A DNA stretch of 64,000 nucleotides from Rhizobium leguminosarum (GTDB lineage Bacteria; Pseudomonadota; Alphaproteobacteria; Rhizobiales; Rhizobiaceae), in the NCBI RefSeq assembly GCF_001679785.1, contig NZ_CP016287.1:186001-250000 (forward strand), given 5' to 3'. The position numbers were made by a program, and so were the translations under genes. The number at the start of each line of letters is the position of its first letter. Position 1 is the first letter of the stretch. The notes under the pieces were generated by a model. That model had not been told where the DNA came from and made no database searches. It was given only the letters and a program-made list of their open reading frames with translations. This document shows positions 45,211 through 54,291 of the stretch, piece by piece.

Positions 45211-46350
45211 ATGCGGTATCTTCGGTCAGGGCCGCGTCGGGTTCACACTCAGGAGGTGGGCGCCCAGCGCGCCAAAATGGTCGGCCTGAGGTCCGGTGAA
45301 ATCGCCGACCGGAATATTCGCGTCATTCTGGAGGCGATCCGCCGCCATGGCCCGCTGACGCGGATGGAGCTTGGCCGGCATTGCGGCCTGACCGGCCCCG
45401 GCATTACCAATATTCTCCGCCGATTGGCTGAGGAGAAGCTTGTCACCTCCAACCGCCGCAATGGCGTTGGCGGCGGGGCCACCGCTACCGAGTTTGCCTT
45501 GCGCCCGGAAGGCGCCTTCTCGATCGGCGTCAAGCTTCGCCAAAAGCGTGGCGAGGCCGTGCTCATTGATCTGAGTGGCCAGGTCCATGACCGAGCCTAT
45601 ATCGAGCTGAACCCCTCAGACAAAGTTGGCCTGCTGCATGCGGCCGTCAGGGATATGGTCGATCGCCACGCGGCAGTGCCGATCATCGGCCTTGGCATCG
45701 CCGCCAACGACTGGACAGAGGAGCAAAGCGATCAGATCGCCGCGATGTCGACGATCGCGCGTCCCTATGTCGAGAACGAGTGTACGGCGAGCCTTCTCGC
45801 CGAACGCACGATCGGCAACTCCGGCAGGGAAGGCGGACTTGCGATGATCATCATCGACGACGACGTTCAGGCCGGCTTTCTCATTCGCGGTATTCCCTAT
45901 TCCGGCGTGCATGGCCGGGCAGGCAGCATCGGCGAAATGCTGACCGGCCCGGACAATGTCCAATTGAACACCGTCGTCGGTTTCGAATCTCTGCGATCAC
46001 GGATCGGCGACCAGGCATTCACCCGCCTGCTGCAAGGGGAGGAATTCTCCTCGCCGTCACTGTCGCAATGGATACGCGAAGCCGCAGGCCATCTGCTCGA
46101 CCCGGTCATCGCTATGGCTGGTTTCCTCGCCCCGAGCGTCGTCATGATCGGCAGCGATCTGCCGCAGGGCGTGATCGAAGCGCTGATCCATCAGCTTTCG
46201 ATCGAGCGGCGCGACACGTCCACGCGACCGCTGCTGACCCCCTGGATTTCGCCGATGAAACCCGCAAGCTTCAGCGGCGGCGGCGTTGCGCTCGGTGCAG
46301 CTCTCCTGCCCTTCCTCAACACTTTGCTGCTGCCGCCTGCTTCGGCGTGA
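45211..46350 (+). CDS. ROK-family transcriptional regulator (NagC/XylR type), first copy
   Basis: Up to 379 residues. The winged helix (about 35-85) is ADRNIRVILEAIRRHGPLTRMELGRHCGLTGPGITNILRRLAEEKLV; a ROK sugar-kinase-like domain follows (FSIGVKLRQKRGEAVLIDLSGQV, ...AGSIGEMLTG..., APSVVMIGSDLPQGVIEALI). The Cys-rich zinc motif of true ROK kinases is not seen, fitting a regulator. The start is uncertain (45211 or ATG 45277). It lies between the mannosidase and the sugar transporter genes and is a good candidate for the repressor of the shared operator. Confidence 0.84.
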   Translation: MRYLRSGPRRVHTQEVGAQRAKMVGLRSGEIADRNIRVILEAIRRHGPLTRMELGRHCGLTGPGITNILRRLAEEKLVTSNRRNGVGGGATATEFALRPEGAFSIGVKLRQKRGEAVLIDLSGQVHDRAYIELNPSDKVGLLHAAVRDMVDRHAAVPIIGLGIAANDWTEEQSDQIAAMSTIARPYVENECTASLLAERTIGNSGREGGLAMIIIDDDVQAGFLIRGIPYSGVHGRAGSIGEMLTGPDNVQLNTVVGFESLRSRIGDQAFTRLLQGEEFSSPSLSQWIREAAGHLLDPVIAMAGFLAPSVVMIGSDLPQGVIEALIHQLSIERRDTSTRPLLTPWISPMKPASFSGGGVALGAALLPFLNTLLLPPASA

Positions 46351-46361
46351 TGCATGTTGCC

Positions 46362-47408
46362 TCAGGCGAGCGCTTCATCGGTGTGGCTGAGATCGGAGGC
46401 CAGCGCCATGTCCAGGACTTTCTGGATATTGGCCGCCCGCCGGAACGAGGGTTCCTGGGTCCTGCCCGCCCGCACGGCCTGGACGAAACGCTGGTAGTTC
46501 GTCTCGACCGGATCGAAGGGCACGTCGCGCCAGGTCGCCGAGTGCACGTCTTCTCCAAGACAGGCGCGTAGCGTCGATTTTCCGGTATCGTAGATCATCT
46601 CGATCGAGCCGGTTTCGCCATAAACCCTGAGGCGCAGCTGGTCCATCTGTCCGGCCGCCGTGCGCGTCGCCTGGATCGTCCCGATCGCACCATTGGCGAA
46701 ATCGACATTCATCGTGAAGCTGTCATTCGCATCGAGATCATATTCGCCGATCTTGTGGCCCGGCGCCTTATCGAAAGTCTTCAGCCGCGCGAAGACATGG
46801 GCGATGTCGAGCCCTGAACCGTAGGATGCGAAATCAACGATGTGGATGCCGATGTCGCCCAGCGCACCGTTGGATCCATGCTTCTTGCTCAGCCGCCACA
46901 GCCATTTGCTTTCGCTCTTCCAGTCGCCCCAGTGACGACCGACCAGCCAGCTTTGCAGATGCGACGCCTCGACATGGCGCACTTGCCCGATTTCGCCGGC
47001 GAGCACCATTTGCCGGCCTTTCTGAAGGGCGGGCGAATTGCGATAGGTGAAATTGACCATGCCGACCTTGCCCGATCGCTCGATGGCCTCGGTCATCTCC
47101 ATGGCCTTGACCGCATCGGTGGCGAGCGGCTTTTCGCAGAAGACGTGCTTGCCGGCGGCGATTGCCTGAAGCGTCGTCGGGTGATGAATGCGGTCGGGTG
47201 TGACGTTCGCCACCGCGTCGAACTCGCCCCAGGCGAGAGCATCCTCAAGGGTTGTGAAATGATTGGCGATGCCATGTTCGGCGCAAAAGGCCGCGAGCCG
47301 CTCCGGGACGACATCGACGCCCCCCACGACGCTGACGCCTTCGATTGCCTTGAAGTTAGCGGCATGCTGGTTGGCCATTCCGCCGGTACCGAGAATGAGT
47401 AGACGCAT
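46362..47408 (-). CDS. Gfo/Idh/MocA-family NAD(P)-dependent oxidoreductase
   Basis: 348 residues from the ATG with GGAGG five bases upstream. The Rossmann N-terminus has LLILGTGGMANQHAANFKAIEG (GxGxxx-type) and the EKPL motif in GKHVFCEKPLATD; the C-terminal domain has ALGDIGIHIVDFASYG with the conserved Asp/His. The family oxidises or epimerises sugars, inositols and related polyols. It is divergent from the sugar transporter operon and convergent (11-base gap) with the ROK gene, so it probably modifies the imported sugar. Confidence 0.88.
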   Translation of the reverse strand: MRLLILGTGGMANQHAANFKAIEGVSVVGGVDVVPERLAAFCAEHGIANHFTTLEDALAWGEFDAVANVTPDRIHHPTTLQAIAAGKHVFCEKPLATDAVKAMEMTEAIERSGKVGMVNFTYRNSPALQKGRQMVLAGEIGQVRHVEASHLQSWLVGRHWGDWKSESKWLWRLSKKHGSNGALGDIGIHIVDFASYGSGLDIAHVFARLKTFDKAPGHKIGEYDLDANDSFTMNVDFANGAIGTIQATRTAAGQMDQLRLRVYGETGSIEMIYDTGKSTLRACLGEDVHSATWRDVPFDPVETNYQRFVQAVRAGRTQEPSFRRAANIQKVLDMALASDLSHTDEALA

Positions 47409-47671
47409 CTTATCCTCCATGGAATTAACTTCCCGCGGCAGTTCAGCCGGGCAAAACCGCACTCGCGCCATCGCAGCCATCCGCGATTGCCTCGTGCTCT
47501 TCTTCAGGAAAATAGTGGTGGATGCGCCGCGCGTGGCGCGGAACGCTCCATCAATTTCGCGGCGCATATCCTTTTCCGGAGATCGATCTCGATTTTCAGG
47601 AACTGTGCGCTAGCTGCTGTTGATTGTCGCCAGCATCTCAACCTCCCAGGTTCTGGCCTCCCAAGCTGTGG

Positions 47672-47702
47672 CTTGACATCAAATCAAAGTAACTTAATCT
47701 AA
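47672..47702 (+). promoter_or_regulatory. Sugar ABC operon promoter/operator, shared with alpha-mannosidase
   Basis: TTGACA (47673-47678), 16 bases, TAATCT (47695-47700), about 80 bases before the binding-protein ATG. The block matches the alpha-mannosidase promoter in 28 of 31 bases, with differences only just after TTGAC and at the dyad centre. The remainder of the 371-base gap 47409-47779 holds no recognisable gene. Confidence 0.7.
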
Positions 47703-47779
47703 TTAATGCAGCACGGAATTGAGGAGAGGTCAACTGACCGCCAAGGCTGTATCCGTTCAAAATGGGGAGGAGACCCATC

Positions 47780-49078
47780 ATGAAGAGCGCCACCGTCAGC
47801 GCATTTGCGCTGAGCACCATGTTATTTTCAGCATCCGTTTCATTTGCCCAGGAACTTGCCACTAAGGACAGGATCGGCCTAGCCGATGCGCCAAAATCCC
47901 TCGTCGTCCGTTTGACGAACGATAGTCCGAACAATTCGGATCCGGCGATCGCCGAGGGCTACCAGAAGCTCTTCGTCGATTTCATCAAAAAGCATCCGGA
48001 CTGGAAATTGCAGCTGCAATTCATGTCCTCGGACATTGGAACCGAACAGGCCAAGATGCTGGAGCAGGCCAAAGCCGGCAACGCGCCTGACTGCGCTGCG
48101 GTCGACTCCTTCGTTCTTTCGCAGTTCATGGTCAATAATGTTCTTGCGGACTTCACATCGTATTTTTCGAAGGAGGAAGTGGATGACCTGTTCCCCTTCA
48201 TCCGCAGCGGCATCACGGATAAGGACCAGAAGGTCCGCGCCTGGTGGTGGGATACCGACCTTCGTGTGCTCTACCGCAACAAGTCGATCGTGGCGGATGC
48301 GCCGCAGACATGGGACGACCTGAAAAAGGCCGCGCTCGCCTCCACCAAGGAAGGCATGGAAGGCGTTCTCTTCAATGGCGGGCGCTGGGAAGGGACGACG
48401 TTCGACTGGCTCGCAAATTACTGGGCGCTGGGCGGCAAGCTCGTCGACGACTCGGGCAAGCCAGTGTTCGGCGAAGGCGAGAACAAGGAGAAATTCCTAA
48501 AGGCGCTGAATTATTTCAAGGATCTCGTCGATTCGGGTGCCGCGCCCAAGCGCGTCAGCACGATCGCGAATTACGACGATATGAATGCCGCGGCCGCCGC
48601 GGCGACGACGGCTCTCTTCATCGGCGGCAACTGGCAATATGCGCAGCTGAAGGCCACGCTCGACGAGGACGAGTTCAACAACTGGACCTTCTCGCCGATC
48701 CCCGGCCCCAGCGCCGATCAGCGTTCGACCGGCACCGGTGGCTGGACGATCGCCTCCTTCAGCAAGGACAAGGACAAGATCGAGATGCGCGCCAACCTCG
48801 CACGCGAGGTCTATATGGGGCCGGCAAACGCGCTGCAGCAGCAGTTGCCGACCAGGAAGTCGCTGTTCGACAAATATGAGGTCTTCTCCACCGAAGCCAA
48901 CAAGACCTTCGCCGCGGCTCTGGTCGATGGACAGGCACGCCCGGGTGTGCCGATCTATCCTGAAATCTCCAACCAGATCCAGATCATGATGGGCGACGTG
49001 CTCTCGGGGACCAAAAAGCCGGAAGACGCCTTGAATGCCGCCTTCAACGCGGCGCTGGAGGCCTACAAGCGTCTCTAG
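47780..49078 (+). CDS. Sugar ABC transporter periplasmic binding protein (SBP family 1)
   Basis: 432 residues. Signal peptide with cleavage after SFAQE (about residue 24), then KSLVVRLTNDSPNNSDPAI and the family 1 pattern (AVDSFVLSQFMVNNVLADFTSYF, WWWDTDLRVLYRNKSI, GTGGWTIASFSKDKDK). CUT1-type binding proteins capture oligosaccharides or polyols. GGGGAGGAG upstream fixes ATG 47780. First gene of a six-gene operon; with a GH38 and a GH3 nearby, a mannose- or glucose-containing oligosaccharide is plausible. Confidence 0.87.
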   Translation: MKSATVSAFALSTMLFSASVSFAQELATKDRIGLADAPKSLVVRLTNDSPNNSDPAIAEGYQKLFVDFIKKHPDWKLQLQFMSSDIGTEQAKMLEQAKAGNAPDCAAVDSFVLSQFMVNNVLADFTSYFSKEEVDDLFPFIRSGITDKDQKVRAWWWDTDLRVLYRNKSIVADAPQTWDDLKKAALASTKEGMEGVLFNGGRWEGTTFDWLANYWALGGKLVDDSGKPVFGEGENKEKFLKALNYFKDLVDSGAAPKRVSTIANYDDMNAAAAAATTALFIGGNWQYAQLKATLDEDEFNNWTFSPIPGPSADQRSTGTGGWTIASFSKDKDKIEMRANLAREVYMGPANALQQQLPTRKSLFDKYEVFSTEANKTFAAALVDGQARPGVPIYPEISNQIQIMMGDVLSGTKKPEDALNAAFNAALEAYKRL

Positions 49079-49148
49079 TGCTTCCGACCGTGACGGCGCC
49101 TGCCCGCCGGGCGCCGTCGACATTGCGAAACCCCGCATAGAGAAGCCA

Positions 49149-50078
49149 ATGAGCCCCATTGCCATCGAGGCTGACAGCCCGCCTCAAAGCAGAACGTTCA
49201 TGCGCCGTTTCGCCGGTGCGCCCCTGCCCTGGATCATGCCTGTGATCGTAGTCATCGGCATCTTCTATCTTTACCCCGTCATCGACGTTTTCAGGCTTTC
49301 ATTCACCAATGCCACGCTGATCGGCGACAATCAGGACTATACGCTGGGGTCGATCACCAATGCGTTGAGCTCGCCGCAGCTGCCCGACATTCTGTGGGCG
49401 ACCCTGATCTTCGTCGGCGGCAGCGTCATCGGCCAGCAAATTTTAGGTCTTGCGGTCGCCGTCGTGGTTATCCGCGGCGAAAAGCGCGGCCTGTTCGGCA
49501 CCACCATATTGAGGACGACGGCGCTCGTTGCCTGGGTCGTTCCCGGAATTGCCGGCGGCATCATCTGGCAGATGCTCTTTTCCGAAGCGCCTTATGGTGC
49601 GCTGAACAGCATTCTGAGGCTGATGCACATGCCAACGGTCGCCTGGCTCTCCGACCCCGCAATCGCACCGTGGTCTACCCTCATCTCCAACATATGGCGT
49701 GGCACGGCATTTTCGATGGTCGTCATGTATGCGGCGCTGAAGTCGATCGATCCCTCGCTCTATGAAGCGGCCGAGGTCGACGGCGCGACGGCATCGCAGC
49801 AGTTTTTCTTCGTCACGCTTCCGCAGCTGCGCGCGGCAATCCTCGTCAACATGATCCTCATCACGATCCAGACGGTGAATACCTTCGATGCGATCATCAC
49901 GCTGACGGGCGGCGGTCCGGGGCGTGCGACCGAGGTCATCTCGCTCTACGTCTTCAATATCGTCTTTAGAAACTACGACCTGTCCGGCGGCAGCGTGCTC
50001 TCCGTGCTCATGCTGATCATCAGCCTCGGGCTAGCCTTTATCTATGCGTCGTTCCTGCCGAAGGAGGAAGAGCAATGA
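49149..50078 (+). CDS. Sugar ABC transporter permease, MalF/UgpA type
   Basis: 309 residues, six membrane segments, EAA loop YEAAEVDGATASQQFFFVTLPQLRAAI and C-terminal LTGGGPGRATEVISLYVFNIVFRN characteristic of CUT1 permeases. The start MSPIAIEADSP is preferred over a longer open frame antisense to nothing conserved. Overlaps the next gene by 4 bases. Confidence 0.88.
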   Translation: MSPIAIEADSPPQSRTFMRRFAGAPLPWIMPVIVVIGIFYLYPVIDVFRLSFTNATLIGDNQDYTLGSITNALSSPQLPDILWATLIFVGGSVIGQQILGLAVAVVVIRGEKRGLFGTTILRTTALVAWVVPGIAGGIIWQMLFSEAPYGALNSILRLMHMPTVAWLSDPAIAPWSTLISNIWRGTAFSMVVMYAALKSIDPSLYEAAEVDGATASQQFFFVTLPQLRAAILVNMILITIQTVNTFDAIITLTGGGPGRATEVISLYVFNIVFRNYDLSGGSVLSVLMLIISLGLAFIYASFLPKEEEQ

Positions 50079-50917
50079 GTGGACGGACCGGAACGCGGCT
50101 CGGCGATGCCATGAGCTATCTGTTCATGCTGGTGATGTTCGTGTTCTTCGCCGGCCCCCTTACCTATCTCCTGTCGATGGCGATGCGCGACAAGCGTGAG
50201 ATCTATCGCGGCGCGGCGCGGTATATTCCCAACAACCCCACCATCGACAATTTCATCACCGTTTTGAACAACAGCTATTTCCCGATCTATCTCTGGAACG
50301 GCCTCAAGCTTGCCGCCCTCAGCGGACTGGGCGTCCTGATCGTCGCACTGCCCGCGGCATATGCCTTTTCTCGCTTTCAGTTCCGCGGCAAGGGCCTGTC
50401 GATGATGGGGCTGCTGCTTTTTCAGATGATCTCGCCGCTTGTCATCATGGTGCCGCTCTACCGCTACATGAACCGCCTCGGCCTGCTGGATACGCATTTT
50501 GCCGTCGTCATGGTCTATATCGCCCTTGGCGTTCCGCTGGCGACCTGGCTCTTGAAGAGCTCGGTCGACGGCATCCCGCGCAGCCTCGACGAAGCCGCCA
50601 TGATCGATGGCTGCAATCGATTTTCGGTCTTCTGGCGTATCATTCTGCCATTATCGGCGCCGGGCATCGCCTCCGTTTTCATCATCACGGTGATTGCCGG
50701 CTGGTCGCAATTTCTGGTGCCTTTTCTGTTGCTCACGAAAAATGATCTGATGCCGATCGGCGTCGGCATCTTTAACTTCCGCGGCATGCAGACCGACTCA
50801 TCCATCCAGCTGCTTGCCGCCGCCTGCCTGATCGCGGTCGTTCCGGCGATCGTCGCCTTCCTGTCGCTCCAGCGGCTGATCCTCGGTGCGATGACCAGCG
50901 GCGCGGTCAAGGGATGA
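50075..50917 (+). CDS. Sugar ABC transporter permease, MalG/UgpE type
   Basis: 280 residues, six membrane segments, EAA loop LDEAAMIDGCNRFSVFWRIILPLSAPGIASVFI. N-terminal MRDKREIYRGAARYIPNNPTIDNF is the usual CUT1 pattern. Forms the channel with the upstream permease. Confidence 0.89.
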   Translation: MSGRTGTRLGDAMSYLFMLVMFVFFAGPLTYLLSMAMRDKREIYRGAARYIPNNPTIDNFITVLNNSYFPIYLWNGLKLAALSGLGVLIVALPAAYAFSRFQFRGKGLSMMGLLLFQMISPLVIMVPLYRYMNRLGLLDTHFAVVMVYIALGVPLATWLLKSSVDGIPRSLDEAAMIDGCNRFSVFWRIILPLSAPGIASVFIITVIAGWSQFLVPFLLLTKNDLMPIGVGIFNFRGMQTDSSIQLLAAACLIAVVPAIVAFLSLQRLILGAMTSGAVKG

Positions 50918-50952
50918 CGAGTGGAAGCTATGCGCAAGGAAGGATTTCGGGC

Positions 50953-52191
50953 ATGAACCAGACACTCGGCGCCAGGCTCTCCCCGGATCTAACCGGCGCC
51001 AATGTCGAAGATGCAGGTGAACACAACAGGGCCGTCGTCCTGCGCTGCATTCATCGCCAGGCGCCGATTTCGCGGGCCGAAATCGCCAGGCGGACGGGTT
51101 TTACCAAACCGGCGATCGCCCGGATCGTCGATCGCCTGCTGGATGAGGGCCTGATCATGGAAGCCCGCCGGCGGCATGGGCTGAGAGGCCAGCCGGCGAT
51201 CGAACTCGAAATCAATCCGGATGCCTGTTTTGCCATCGGCATCAACATCGATCGCGATCATCTGACGATCCTGGCCGTCGATGCCGTCGGCAATGTCCGC
51301 GCCCGCGTGCATCACGAGAAACGCTTCATCCTGCCGGCGGAATTCCTGCAGCTCACCGCCGATGCGATTTCGCATTTCCAGCGCAGCCGGCTCATCGACG
51401 ACGCGCGCCTCGCCGGTATCGGTCTGGCGATGCCGGATTGGCTTGGTGAGATTTCGCTCCTCGGCAAGCCCGACGCCTATCAGGAATGGACGGCATTCGA
51501 TGTGCGCGCCGCATTGGAGAATCTGACGCAGCATCCCGTCTTCATCGAAAACGAAGCCAATGCCGCAGCCCTTGCCGAACTCGACTACGGATTGGGTGCT
51601 GAAAGCAGCAGCTTCTTCTACATCGCAATCAATCCATGCCCGGGTGGCGGCCTCGTGCTCGACGGTAACGGTCATCGTGGCGCCATGGGCCTCAGCGGTG
51701 AAATCGGCTGGCTGCCGATCGCCGACGGCGGGGACGGGAAGGCCCATAAGGTCCAGCTTCTCGGCGAGATATTTTCGCTGTTTTTCCTTTATGATTTCCT
51801 CGCGCGGCATGGCGTGGAGGTGAGTGTTCCGCATGATCTTCTGACGTTGGATGCGCATGGCAGGCGCCTCGTTTCGCAGTGGCTGAAGGAAATGAGCGCG
51901 CATCTGGCAGTCGCCGTCAAGCATATCGGCATGGTCGTCGACCCAGACGCCGTCCTTGTCGGCGGCCGATTGCCGATTCGCATCGTCGACGAGTTGCTGC
52001 GTTATGTGCACGAGCATCTCGATGCCGAAGACACCAACCTTCCCTCGCTTCATCGCGCCTCGCTCGGAGAGGATGCCTCTGCCATGGGGGCGGCGGTCAT
52101 GCCGATGGCAGCAGCCCTCATGCTCGCATCGGCAGATCCGGCTCAACGCACACGTTCTCCACTCAAGAACATGGACCGTCTGAACAATTGA
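50953..52191 (+). CDS. ROK-family transcriptional regulator, second copy
   Basis: 412 residues from the ATG with AGGAAGGA 8 bases upstream (an ATG at 50914 overlapping the permease stop is possible). Winged helix ISRAEIARRTGFTKPAIARIVDRLLDEGLI; ROK domain with FAIGINIDRDHLTILAVDAVGN, FIENEANAAALAE, HRGAMGLSGEIGWLP. It lacks the clear Cys zinc cluster of glucokinase-type members. Embedded in the sugar operon, it is an autoregulated candidate for the shared operator, in competition with the other ROK gene. Confidence 0.86.
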   Translation: MNQTLGARLSPDLTGANVEDAGEHNRAVVLRCIHRQAPISRAEIARRTGFTKPAIARIVDRLLDEGLIMEARRRHGLRGQPAIELEINPDACFAIGINIDRDHLTILAVDAVGNVRARVHHEKRFILPAEFLQLTADAISHFQRSRLIDDARLAGIGLAMPDWLGEISLLGKPDAYQEWTAFDVRAALENLTQHPVFIENEANAAALAELDYGLGAESSSFFYIAINPCPGGGLVLDGNGHRGAMGLSGEIGWLPIADGGDGKAHKVQLLGEIFSLFFLYDFLARHGVEVSVPHDLLTLDAHGRRLVSQWLKEMSAHLAVAVKHIGMVVDPDAVLVGGRLPIRIVDELLRYVHEHLDAEDTNLPSLHRASLGEDASAMGAAVMPMAAALMLASADPAQRTRSPLKNMDRLNN

Positions 52192-52236
52192 AACGGCCGT
52201 ATGGCCAGGAATTTTGGTGAAGATGGGAGGATTTTG

Positions 52237-53091
52237 GTGAAGATCGGCTTTTACACCTCGACATTCAACGATCGTCCCCTTGAGGAAGTGGTGGATTTCG
52301 CCGCATCGGCCGGGTTCGACGCCATCGAGATCGACGTCGGCGGCCATATCAAGACGCCGGATCGGGTGGAGGCCGCCGTCGCGCTCGCGCGCAGCCGCGA
52401 CCTCTTCGTGTCGTCGATCACCTATTTCGGCAATCAGCTCGATGCCGACCGGGCAAAACGAAAGGCACTTCGCGAAAGGACTGCCGAATTTGCCGGCGCG
52501 ATCGGTGAAGCAGGTGTCCCGATCTTCGTGATCTTCCCGGGCCGGGACGACACGGCAAGCGACGAAGCCAATTATGATGACTTCGCCGACTTCGCCAACG
52601 GGCTGATCGCTGAGACGCAGCCCTATGGCCTCACGTTTGCAATCGAGAACTGGCCGGGTCCGAATGACAATTTCATCGGGACGACGCCGAAAGGATGGCA
52701 GGAGCTCTTTCAGAGGATCAGGGATCCTCGTTTCGGGTTGGAATTCGACCCCTCGCACCTCATCCGCATCGGCGTCGATCCGTATCAGGCGATGGAGGCG
52801 GTGAAGGATCGCATCGCCATCCTTCATGCCAAGGACACGGCAATCGATCCGGAGAGCCTGCAGGCTGTCGGCTATCACGGCAAGGGCTGGTGGCAATACA
52901 AGCTGCCGGGGCTCGGCCTCATCGATTGGCCGAGGTTTCTGCGCCGGGCCTGCGAGGCTGGTTTCGACGGCACGCTGTCGATTGAACACGAGGATGCCGC
53001 CTATGGCTGGCCGGGCAAGGACTTAGGCGCGCGCGAAGACGGCGAGCGCCTCGGCCTCGATTATTTGAGAAATGTCCTGAGCGGACTTTGA
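52237..53091 (+). CDS. Sugar phosphate isomerase/epimerase (xylose-isomerase-like TIM barrel)
   Basis: 284 residues from a GTG start with GGGAGGA 6 bases upstream (ATG 52201 lacks a site). TIM-barrel features: KIGFYTSTFNDRPLEEVVDFAASAGFDAIEIDVGG, AIENWPGPNDNF, LEFDPSHLIRIGVD (Asp/His metal ligands), AILHAKDTAI and LSIEHEDAA. Members isomerise or epimerise sugars and inositols with a divalent metal. The start region holds a 20-bp partial tandem duplication (52211 and 52231). Confidence 0.84.
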   Translation: MKIGFYTSTFNDRPLEEVVDFAASAGFDAIEIDVGGHIKTPDRVEAAVALARSRDLFVSSITYFGNQLDADRAKRKALRERTAEFAGAIGEAGVPIFVIFPGRDDTASDEANYDDFADFANGLIAETQPYGLTFAIENWPGPNDNFIGTTPKGWQELFQRIRDPRFGLEFDPSHLIRIGVDPYQAMEAVKDRIAILHAKDTAIDPESLQAVGYHGKGWWQYKLPGLGLIDWPRFLRRACEAGFDGTLSIEHEDAAYGWPGKDLGAREDGERLGLDYLRNVLSGL

Positions 53092-53113
53092 CAGCGATTT
53101 CGGGAGGACGGTA

Positions 53114-54175
53114 ATGGCCCATGTTTCGGTCAACAATGCGCGCAAGGATTACGGCGCGTTCAAAGCCATCAAAGGCGTATCAGTCGACATCGGCGACGGC
53201 GAGTTCGTCGTTCTGGTCGGCCCCTCGGGCTGTGGCAAATCCACGCTTTTGAGGATGATTGCGGGCCTTGAGGGCATCACCGCGGGGCAGATCCAGATCG
53301 GCAAGCATATCGTCAATGAGCTTGCGCCCAAGGATCGGGACATCGCCATGGTGTTCCAAAATTACGCGCTCTACCCGCATATGACCGTTGCGAAGAACAT
53401 GGGCTTTTCGCTGCGGCTGAAACGGATGCCGAGGACGGAGATCGATCAGCGGGTCGGCAACGCCGCGAAGATCCTTGGTCTTGAAAGTCTCCTGGAGCGG
53501 TATCCGAAGCAGCTGTCGGGTGGCCAGAGACAGCGTGTGGCAATGGGGCGGGCGATCGTGCGCGACCCGGCGGTCTTTCTCTTCGACGAGCCCCTGTCGA
53601 ACCTCGACGCCAAGCTCAGAGTGCAGATGCGCTCGGAGATCAAGGAACTGCATCAACGGCTGCAGACGACGACCATCTATGTCACCCACGACCAGATCGA
53701 AGCCATGACCATGGCCGACAAGATCGTCGTCATGAAGGACGGCCTGATCGAGCAGTCGGGTTCTCCGCTAGAATTGTACGATCGTCCGAACAATCTTTTC
53801 GTCGCCGGCTTCATCGGCTCCCCGGCGATGAATTTCATCAGTGGCAACATGACGGAAGATGGGTTCCGCACCGCCGACGGCCTGCTCCTGCCGAGTGACC
53901 GGCATCCACCTGCAGCCGTGACCTACGGCATTCGACCCGAACATATCCGGTTGGACCCGGGCGGCATCGAGGTTACGACGGTGGTCGTCGAGCCGACGGG
54001 TTCGGAAACGCTGGTCATCGTCCGGCTGGGGACACAGACGCTGACCTGCGTCTTCAGGGAACGGATCAGGGCCGCCCCCGGCGAGGTGCTGAGGATTGCG
54101 CCAATCCATGATGCTGTTCACCTGTTTGCCGGAAACGAGCAGCGGATCACATCAGGCGAAGCCCCTTTGAACTGA
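53114..54175 (+). CDS. Sugar ABC transporter ATPase (UgpC/MsmK/MalK type)
   Basis: 353 residues: Walker A GPSGCGKST, VFQNYALYPHMTV, signature LSGGQRQR, Walker B VFLFDEPLSNLDAKLR, YVTHDQIEAMTMAD, and a C-terminal TOBE-type regulatory domain (YGIRPEHIRLD...). It energises the sugar importer and completes the transporter. Last gene of the operon, followed by a strong hairpin. Confidence 0.91.
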   Translation: MAHVSVNNARKDYGAFKAIKGVSVDIGDGEFVVLVGPSGCGKSTLLRMIAGLEGITAGQIQIGKHIVNELAPKDRDIAMVFQNYALYPHMTVAKNMGFSLRLKRMPRTEIDQRVGNAAKILGLESLLERYPKQLSGGQRQRVAMGRAIVRDPAVFLFDEPLSNLDAKLRVQMRSEIKELHQRLQTTTIYVTHDQIEAMTMADKIVVMKDGLIEQSGSPLELYDRPNNLFVAGFIGSPAMNFISGNMTEDGFRTADGLLLPSDRHPPAAVTYGIRPEHIRLDPGGIEVTTVVVEPTGSETLVIVRLGTQTLTCVFRERIRAAPGEVLRIAPIHDAVHLFAGNEQRITSGEAPLN

Positions 54176-54211
54176 CCCGGCCGATTGCCCCTCCCCCTTC
54201 GGCCGGCGCCA

Positions 54212-54240
54212 GCCGGGGGCGCGTTTTCCGCGCCCCCGGC
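54212..54240 (+). terminator. Strong stem-loop after the sugar ABC operon
   Basis: GCCGGGGGCGCG-TTTTC-CGCGCCCCCGGC is a perfect 12-bp GC-rich stem with a 5-base loop, 37 bases after the ATPase stop. There is no T tract downstream, so it may stop transcription inefficiently or protect the 3' end. The convergent ProQ-like gene ends 52 bases further on. Confidence 0.65.
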
Positions 54241-54291
54241 CCCGAATGGAAACTCTATAGAACACTGCTACGAGAAAGCCGTCAGCCAGCT

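Noticed and set aside
50989..52989. 666-codon leftward frame
   Set aside because: Antisense to the ROK regulator and isomerase genes, both with convincing domains.
54212..54240. Perfect GC-rich palindrome as a replication or transfer origin
   Set aside because: Single hairpin directly after an operon, without iterons or rep/mob genes; better explained as a transcript end.
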